From the NCBI GenBank assembly GCA_021795255.1, contig JAJYPQ010000105.1, positions 1 to 10,707 on the forward strand: DNA of 10,707 nucleotides, in the 5' to 3' direction. The translations under genes and the position numbers were made by a program. The stretch comes from Pseudomonadota bacterium. Lineage in GTDB: Bacteria; Pseudomonadota; Gammaproteobacteria; Acidiferrobacterales; Acidiferrobacteraceae. Under the pieces are notes generated by a model that searched no databases, was not told the DNA's origin, and was given only the letters and a program-made list of their open reading frames with translations. Positions 6,461-10,707 of the stretch are shown piece by piece (within the stretch, counting starts at the first letter, position 1; each line of letters starts with the position of its first letter).

Positions 6461-7726
6461 ATGATGAAGCCTACACGTTCAAGGCCTACGCAGAGAGCAG
6501 GTGAAGGGTGGTTCAGCAATACAGTATTCGACCGTTATGCGGATGCTTACGTCCAATATCTTGCTAGCTGCGGCTATGCGGCTGCAACGGTCACGGGGTA
6601 CTTTGGAAGCGTCGCGCATTTTGCCCATTGGTTCGCACAGCAACGTGCCGGTGTGGCCGACTTCGGCGAGGCGCTAATCGATCGGTTCCTTGACCAGCAT
6701 TTGCCCCATTGTCGATGTGCATCGCGGTGTCGGCGCACGCGAATCGATGTCAGACCTGCCCTTCGGCATTTTCTCGATATGCTCAGGAGAGATGAGGCCT
6801 GTCCACAGAAGATATCTACGATTCCAGCGGCTATCGCAGCCGAACTTGAAGCGTTCGACGGTCACCTGGCGGATGTACGCGGATTGGCGGCCAGTACCCG
6901 GGGAGTGCATATGCGGCATCTGCTGGGTTTCTTGACCGACCGTTTTGGTGTTGGACCGATAGCGGTCAGCGCGCTTACGCCGGTCGATGTGGCGCGCTTC
7001 ATGACGCGCTATACAGCAGGATGGGCGCCGGGGTCGATTAAGGCGGCAAGGAGTTCGCTGCGAAGCTACTTCCGATTCAAGGCGATTCAGGGCAAGCCGA
7101 TGAAGTCCCTCATCGCCGTCCTGCCCCAAGTTGCCCAGTGGCGACTGGCGCGGTTGCCGCAATGTCTTTCGGCAACCGAGATCAAGCGGCTGCTCAGCGC
7201 CTTCGATCGCAGCACTGCGACCGGCAAACGGGACTATGCGATCACGCGCTGCCTGATCGATTTGGGATTGCGACGCGCAGAAGTGGCCCATTTGCAGTTG
7301 GACGACGTGGATTGGCAAGCAGGGACTCTGCGCATCCACGGCAAGGGTAAGCGTATCGACATTCTCCCGCTGCCCGAGGCTACCGGCCATGCCATCACAG
7401 ACTACTTGCGGGCGGGACGTCCGCAGACGAGCCGGCGCGAGCTGTTCGTGCGTCATCGCCCGCCCAACCATGCGCCAGCCGACCTGGATATCGTCCGCAA
7501 CGCTGTGCGCTACGCCGCTAAACGGTGCGGACTGGAACGGCGTATCCGCGGGACTCACATCCTGAGACATACCGTTGCCTGTCGTATGGTGCAAGGCGGT
7601 GCGCCATTCAAAGAGATTGCTGACCTCCTGCGCCATCGCAACCTCGATACCACAACGATTTACGCCAAAGTCCATTTGCCCGCCCTGGCGCGCGTGGCCC
7701 TACCTTGGCCTGGGAGGCAAACATGA
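6461..7726 (+). CDS. ritA: RitA-type tyrosine recombinase of RIT1, apparently intact
   Basis: A 421-residue site-specific recombinase. Residues 20-215 form the SAM-like core-binding part, extended and Cys-rich around CRCASRC (84-90). The catalytic domain follows: Arg271 in LGLRRAE, Lys295/297 in HGKGK, HILR (366-369), LLRH with His392, and nucleophile Tyr401 in TIYAKV. The complete set suggests activity. I start at ATG 6461 because AAGGAG (6448-6453) lies 7 bases upstream; an ATG at 6464 is an alternative. The frame is also open from 6416, but that would overlap the terminal repeat. The stop overlaps the ritB start as ATGA (7723-7726). It would cut and rejoin DNA at the RIT ends through a 3'-phosphotyrosine intermediate. 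Its partner ritB is broken and no RIT1 ritC is in the window, so the element is probably immobile unless helped. Confidence 0.88.
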   Translation: MMKPTRSRPTQRAGEGWFSNTVFDRYADAYVQYLASCGYAAATVTGYFGSVAHFAHWFAQQRAGVADFGEALIDRFLDQHLPHCRCASRCRRTRIDVRPALRHFLDMLRRDEACPQKISTIPAAIAAELEAFDGHLADVRGLAASTRGVHMRHLLGFLTDRFGVGPIAVSALTPVDVARFMTRYTAGWAPGSIKAARSSLRSYFRFKAIQGKPMKSLIAVLPQVAQWRLARLPQCLSATEIKRLLSAFDRSTATGKRDYAITRCLIDLGLRRAEVAHLQLDDVDWQAGTLRIHGKGKRIDILPLPEATGHAITDYLRAGRPQTSRRELFVRHRPPNHAPADLDIVRNAVRYAAKRCGLERRIRGTHILRHTVACRMVQGGAPFKEIADLLRHRNLDTTTIYAKVHLPALARVALPWPGRQT

Positions 7727-8559
7727 GCCGCTCCGACACACTCACTACTCGGATTCATGCGTATCTCGCGAGCCGTCGGCAGGCGGGCTTTGCGTTGCAA
7801 ACCGAAGGGTACCAGCTCAAACGGTTCGCCGCCTTTGCCGAGCAAACCCGTCATCGGGGCCCGTTAACGGTAAAGCTGGCGATGCGTTGGGCCACCGATT
7901 CACGCGGCCACAGGCCGTTGACGGCTGCGCGCCGTATCGAAGTGTTGCGACCCTTTGCGCGCTATTGCCAACAGTTTGATCCGGCGACAGAGGTTCCGCC
8001 CAGAGGGCTCTTTGGGCGCGCGCACCGTCGTTTGACCCCGCATATTTTTACAGACTCCGAGATTCGAAGCCTGTTGGCGGCATGCCCGCGGCTCTACCCA
8101 CCGGGTGGCTTACGGGGCGCCAGCTGTGCGGCGATTTTCGGACTCATCGCGGCGACGGGCCTCAGGATTTCCGAGGCCACAGGATTGCGGCGTTCGGATG
8201 TCGACCTCGAACGGCATTTGCTACACATACGTCGCGCCAAGTTTTTAAAATCACGATGGGTGCCCCTGCATGTCTCTGTCGCCCAGGCGCTGCGACGCTA
8301 CGCGCAGCGGCGCGATCAGGATGCCCTTGCCGTCAACGCCGAGGCGTTCTTCGTCTTCGACTATGGTCGACCGGCGTCGACTGGCAGCGTTGAGTACGCT
8401 TTTCGGCTCTTGCGAACGGCGCTGAAGTGGCCTGTCCGCGGCGGCCACCCCGCTCCGCGGATTTACGATCTTCGGCATAATTCCGGCACCAGGATTATTC
8501 CGGCAACGAGTAAGCCAAGTGTAGATTTCCCGGAGAATCACGTGATCGGGAGCGCATGA
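7723..8559 (+). pseudogene. ritB: RitB-type tyrosine recombinase of RIT1, truncated at the HxxR box
   Basis: The start at 7723 has a strong Shine-Dalgarno, GGGAGG at 7712-7717, five bases upstream and inside ritA. The N-terminal domain and the first catalytic Arg (R148 in ATGLRISE) are present, followed by a Lys-containing hairpin (RAKFLKSRWV). Homology ends at RIYDLRH (residues 246-252), around 8478. The next 26 residues (NSGTRIIP...) are encoded by the repeats of the RIT2 end and terminate at 8559. The LGH box and the catalytic Tyr are missing, about 60 residues compared with RitB of RIT2. The protein may fold poorly and cannot catalyse strand transfer. Binding to RIT sites by the remaining domain is possible but unproven. 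Confidence 0.85.
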
Positions 8560-8572
8560 TGGCGGAATAATC
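8477..8572. repeat. RIT2 terminal repeats and dyads downstream of ritC
   Basis: Two 17-bp units lie in tandem: ATAATTCCGGCACCAGG (8477-8493) and ATTATTCCGGCAACGAG (8494-8510), 13 of 17 identical. GGCGGAATAATC (8561-8572), overlapping the ritC stop, is an inverted copy of the second. Between them lies a perfect 10-bp palindrome ATCACGTGAT (8537-8546) framed by TCCCG (8528-8532) and CGGGA (8547-8551). I read this as the recombinase-binding end of RIT2 (inference). The first few bases of the first unit may instead be target sequence. Confidence 0.65.
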
Positions 8573-9572
8573 AGAGGGAGTTCAGGAAGGCCAGGACACG
8601 ATCGCTGGGCCGATAGCGAGAGGCGCGGGACTGGGGAGTGGCTGTGGTCTTCGCCAGCGCCTGTTCTTTCAGCTGCATATCGGCCTGCAGGTATATCGCG
8701 GTGGTTTCTACCGACTCGTGGCCCAACCACAATGCGATAACGGACGTGCCGACGCCGTGGTGAAGAAGGCTCATCGCGAGCGAATGCCGCAGGGAATGAG
8801 GCGTTATGCGCTTTTGGGTCAATGAGGGGCAGCGACGGCGGGCGACGGCCAGATGTTTGTTCAGCAGGTATTCCAAGCCGTCATGCCCCAAGGCCTGACC
8901 CCGCGTGGTAGGGAAGACCGGATCGGAGGGTTGCGCCTGACGTTCCCGTAGCCAACTCCGCAGGACCGTGATGGCCTCTTTGCGCAGCGGGGTGCATCGG
9001 GACTTGCGTCCCTTGCCCAAGCACTGTACGTGCGCCCCGGCGCCGAAGACGATGTTCTCGCAGCGTAAGCCGGTGAGTTCGGCTGCGCGCAGCCCCGTCT
9101 GAACGGCAAGCAGCAACAATGCCCGATCCCGCCGTCCGCTCCAGGTGGCGAGGTCGGGCGCGGCGAGCAAGGCCTCCACTTCGATTGGTGTCAGGAAGCA
9201 GATCGGTCGACGCACGGTGCGTTTACTGGGCATCGCGAGCACACGCGCCGCCACGGCGTTGTATTCCGGTGCGTGCAACGCCACATAGCGGAAGAAGGAA
9301 TGGATGGCGGCGAGACGCACGTTGCGACTGCGGGCGCTATTGTCGCGCTCTTGCTCAAGGTGATCGAGAAACGCGCCGATAAACGCCGCATCCAAGTCGG
9401 ACACCGCCAGCGCCGAGGGCGCCTTGCGCAACTGCTGTTGCGCATACTGCAGCAGTAGGCGAAAGGTATCGCGATAGCTGGCAATGGTGTGGGGACTGGC
9501 CTGCCGCTGTCGTATCAGCCGATCCAGGAAGAAGGACTCCAATAGCGTAGGAAAGGGGCTGGCTGCGTTCAT
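8571..9572 (-). CDS. ritC: RitC-type tyrosine recombinase of RIT2
   Basis: A 333-residue recombinase with a complete catalytic set: Arg162 in QTGLRAAEL, Lys187 in GKGRK, HSLR (259-262), LGH with His285, and nucleophile Tyr294 in TAIYLQAD. Residues 8-110 form the SAM-like N-terminal domain (SPHTIASYRDTFRLLLQYA). I start at ATG 9572 because it overlaps the ritB stop as ATGA. GGAGG also lies eight bases upstream, at 9581-9585. The longer open frame up to 9917 is antisense-frame overlap with ritB and is not used. The stop at 8571-8573 sits inside the terminal repeat. RitC should act with RitA and RitB in moving the element, each probably acting at specific sites; the division of labour in RIT elements is not something I can derive from sequence. 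Confidence 0.9.
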   Translation of the reverse strand: MNAASPFPTLLESFFLDRLIRQRQASPHTIASYRDTFRLLLQYAQQQLRKAPSALAVSDLDAAFIGAFLDHLEQERDNSARSRNVRLAAIHSFFRYVALHAPEYNAVAARVLAMPSKRTVRRPICFLTPIEVEALLAAPDLATWSGRRDRALLLLAVQTGLRAAELTGLRCENIVFGAGAHVQCLGKGRKSRCTPLRKEAITVLRSWLRERQAQPSDPVFPTTRGQALGHDGLEYLLNKHLAVARRRCPSLTQKRITPHSLRHSLAMSLLHHGVGTSVIALWLGHESVETTAIYLQADMQLKEQALAKTTATPQSRASRYRPSDRVLAFLNSL

Positions 9573-10504
9573 AAACGGGTCCTCCGCTCGGATCTCTCCA
9601 CTTGGTTGAGAGCGTAGCGCAACAACTGCGGCGTTGCCGTCAAATACCACTGTGTGTCGGTAATATGGGCATGCCCCAAATAGGTGGAAAGCTCCGGCAG
9701 ATGACGCTCGACGTCGACACCGCGTCGATACCACCTGAGAAGGGTATGGATGGCGAGCCTGTGACGAAACCCGTGCAAACGGGGTCCGTGCCTGTCCCCT
9801 GGGCCACGCAGGCCGCTCTGGCGAGACACCTTGACGAACGTCCACCGCAGCGTGTCGTACGTTACGCCGTTTCCATGGTCGGAGAGGAAGAAGCGGGGAC
9901 TGCCTGGGGAGCGACACAAGCGATCTCGAAGCTTGGCGTAGCGCTGCAAGGCGCGTTGCGTGGAAGGATGCAAGGGGACATAGCGGGTCTTTCCAAACTT
10001 GGTGTCCCGAATCGTCAGCACACCATGGACGAGGTCCACATCGTCCCGATCAAGATGCAACGCCTCGTGAGCCCGCAGACCGGTGGCGACGTACAACCCA
10101 AAGAGCGTGGCGAAGGTGTGTGGTCGCAAGCCGATCGCGGAGGGCAATTGCCGTGCCGCTTTGAGCAGCCGGAGGATATCCTCGTCACGGTAGAGATAGG
10201 GTGCCACCCGCCGGTACCGGTGGGGAAGCAAATCAGGCGGCGGCACCACGGTGCGCGGATCATAGGGAAGGCAGTAGCGCGCAAAACGACGCACCATCCC
10301 TAAGCGGTTGGCCCACTGAGACGGCTGGGCCTGGGCCGGTTGGGTGGCCCACCTCAAGGCCAGTTCGGTGGTGATGTAATCGGCGCCCGAGCGTTCGGCG
10401 AAGTCGACGAATCGCCGCAACAGTCGTCCTTCCAGGCGCAGTTGGTATCCCAAGGCGCGACGCACGGCGAGATACTCATCGAACGCGGTGTGTAAGGCGC
10501 TCAT
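9569..10504 (-). CDS. ritB: RitB-type tyrosine recombinase of RIT2
   Basis: A 311-residue recombinase with Arg144 in ATGLRAHEA, Lys169/172 in DTKFGKTRYVPL, HGFR (244-247), YLGH with His278, and nucleophile Tyr287 in TQWYLTAT. The insert LLRWYRRGVDVERHLPELST between the HxxR and LGH boxes is typical of this subgroup. It shows which segment RitB of RIT1 has lost. The chosen start at 10504 overlaps the ritA stop as ATGA and has GGGGGA six bases upstream (10511-10516); an upstream in-frame ATG at 10522 lies inside ritA. The stop overlaps the ritC start in the same way. The three genes thus form one translationally coupled operon with its promoter outside the window. Confidence 0.9.
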   Translation of the reverse strand: MSALHTAFDEYLAVRRALGYQLRLEGRLLRRFVDFAERSGADYITTELALRWATQPAQAQPSQWANRLGMVRRFARYCLPYDPRTVVPPPDLLPHRYRRVAPYLYRDEDILRLLKAARQLPSAIGLRPHTFATLFGLYVATGLRAHEALHLDRDDVDLVHGVLTIRDTKFGKTRYVPLHPSTQRALQRYAKLRDRLCRSPGSPRFFLSDHGNGVTYDTLRWTFVKVSRQSGLRGPGDRHGPRLHGFRHRLAIHTLLRWYRRGVDVERHLPELSTYLGHAHITDTQWYLTATPQLLRYALNQVERSERRTRL

Positions 10505-10707
10505 GACGCATCCCCCATCCACGGCAGGGCAATATGGCGCAGCGCCTCGATGTCAACCTTGGCGTAGATCTGCGTCGTCGTGGGCTGCCGGTGACGCAAC
10601 AGTTGACCGATCTCGCCCAGAGAGGCGCCCCGGCGCAGCATGTGGGTGGCAAGAGAATGCCTCAACAAATGGGCCCCTTTGAAGTCGGGATTCAATCCGG
10701 CGCGCTT
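10501..10707 (-). CDS. ritA: RitA-type tyrosine recombinase of RIT2, C-terminal part
   Basis: The frame enters from the window edge reading KRAGLNPDFKGAHLLRHSLA and ends at a TGA at 10501. It contains the second and third catalytic boxes, HLLR and LLRH in GEIGQLLRHRQPTTTQIYA, with the nucleophile Tyr in IYAKVD. The C-terminus ...ALRHIALPWMGDAS parallels ...ALARVALPWPGRQT of RitA in RIT1, supporting the same position in the trio. The N-terminal domain and the start lie beyond the window. Confidence 0.88.
   Translation of the reverse strand, partial: KRAGLNPDFKGAHLLRHSLATHMLRRGASLGEIGQLLRHRQPTTTQIYAKVDIEALRHIALPWMGDAS

Larger units (their letters stand above)
6282..8478 (+). mobile_element. 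RIT element 1 (recombinase in trio), truncated within ritB
   Basis: The element holds two consecutive tyrosine recombinase genes overlapping by ATGA. The first is long (421 residues) and the second is of the RitB type. This matches the known RIT architecture of three overlapping recombinase genes flanked by inverted repeats. The left boundary is placed where IS66 homology ends and the ATTATGGAAAG palindrome starts. The right part (the end of ritB, ritC and the terminal repeat) is missing. ritB homology ends at about 8478, where RIT2 terminal sequence begins. If RIT2 simply inserted here, the rest of RIT1 should lie beyond the right edge of the window. Confidence 0.75.
8479..10707 (-). mobile_element. 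RIT element 2, opposite orientation, runs off the right edge
   Basis: Three tyrosine recombinase genes, ritA (partial), ritB and ritC, are read on the minus strand, each overlapping the next by ATGA. The downstream end of the element appears to be at about 8479, where it interrupts ritB of RIT1. All three proteins keep their catalytic residues as far as visible. This element is therefore the more likely of the two to be functional. It differs clearly from RIT1 in protein sequence and in terminal sites, so it is a distinct lineage, not a local duplication. Confidence 0.75.

Noticed and set aside
6674..7675. 333-codon minus-strand ORF
   Set aside because: It is a shadow of ritA, whose complete catalytic set proves the plus-strand frame.
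9573..9917. N-terminal extension of ritC to give 448 residues
   Set aside because: The extension lies inside the ritB C-terminus. The ATGA-coupled start at 9572 with GGAGG upstream is far better supported.
9602..10303. 233-codon plus-strand ORF
   Set aside because: It is a shadow antisense to ritB of RIT2, which carries all recombinase catalytic motifs.
6461..10707. Integron or phage integrase module
   Set aside because: There are no attC-like cassettes, no tRNA-anchored att site and no phage genes. Consecutive overlapping recombinase genes fit RIT elements instead.

Overview
The window is a mobile-element graveyard from a GC-rich bacterium. The families present (IS66 and Tn5-like insertion sequences, a bacterial group II intron, recombinase-in-trio elements, a PF04185 phosphoesterase) point to a proteobacterium. 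Genus and replicon (chromosome, island or plasmid) cannot be told from the sequence. No housekeeping gene, tRNA, rRNA or CRISPR array is visible. Genes shown intact are few: one 836-codon ORF in the centre and three tyrosine recombinases. A fourth recombinase and one small ORF run off the window edges. Almost everything else is truncated.

Left part (1-1740): a 5'-truncated DUF4338 gene on the minus strand, followed by an ATGA-coupled ORF that leaves the window, lies head to head with a decayed group II intron on the plus strand. The intron has lost its 5' half, and its reverse transcriptase carries a frameshift. Its 3' end is still recognisable: domains V and VI, a bulged branch-point-like A and a terminal AC near 1732.

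Centre (2092-4602, minus): a long gene of visibly lower GC. It encodes an N-terminal HsdR_N-like PD-(D/E)XK nuclease fused to a P-loop ATPase and a C-terminal region that may contain a winged helix. No methyltransferase, specificity subunit or helicase accompanies it. The architecture and the mobile setting make it the best candidate for an undescribed single-gene phage-defence protein; this is inference.

Middle right (5039-6282): nested wreckage. The 3' end of a phospholipase C-type phosphoesterase gene stops exactly where an IS66-type terminus (GTAAGCGCTCC...) begins. Then comes the start of a Tn5-like IS4-family transposase, cut by a second IS66-type terminus that leads into the C-terminus of an IS66 transposase.

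Right part (6282-10707): two recombinase-in-trio (RIT) elements lie tail to tail. RIT1 (plus) has an intact ritA and a ritB cut at its HxxR motif. RIT2 (minus) has an intact ritC and ritB and the C-terminus of ritA. Within each trio, successive genes overlap by ATGA, which fits translational coupling. The RIT1 left end holds a 32-bp perfect palindrome and a 13-bp inverted repeat. The RIT2 end holds spaced copies of ATTATTCCG-type sites. The simplest reading is successive insertion: phosphoesterase, then IS66, Tn5-like IS, second IS66, RIT1 and RIT2.
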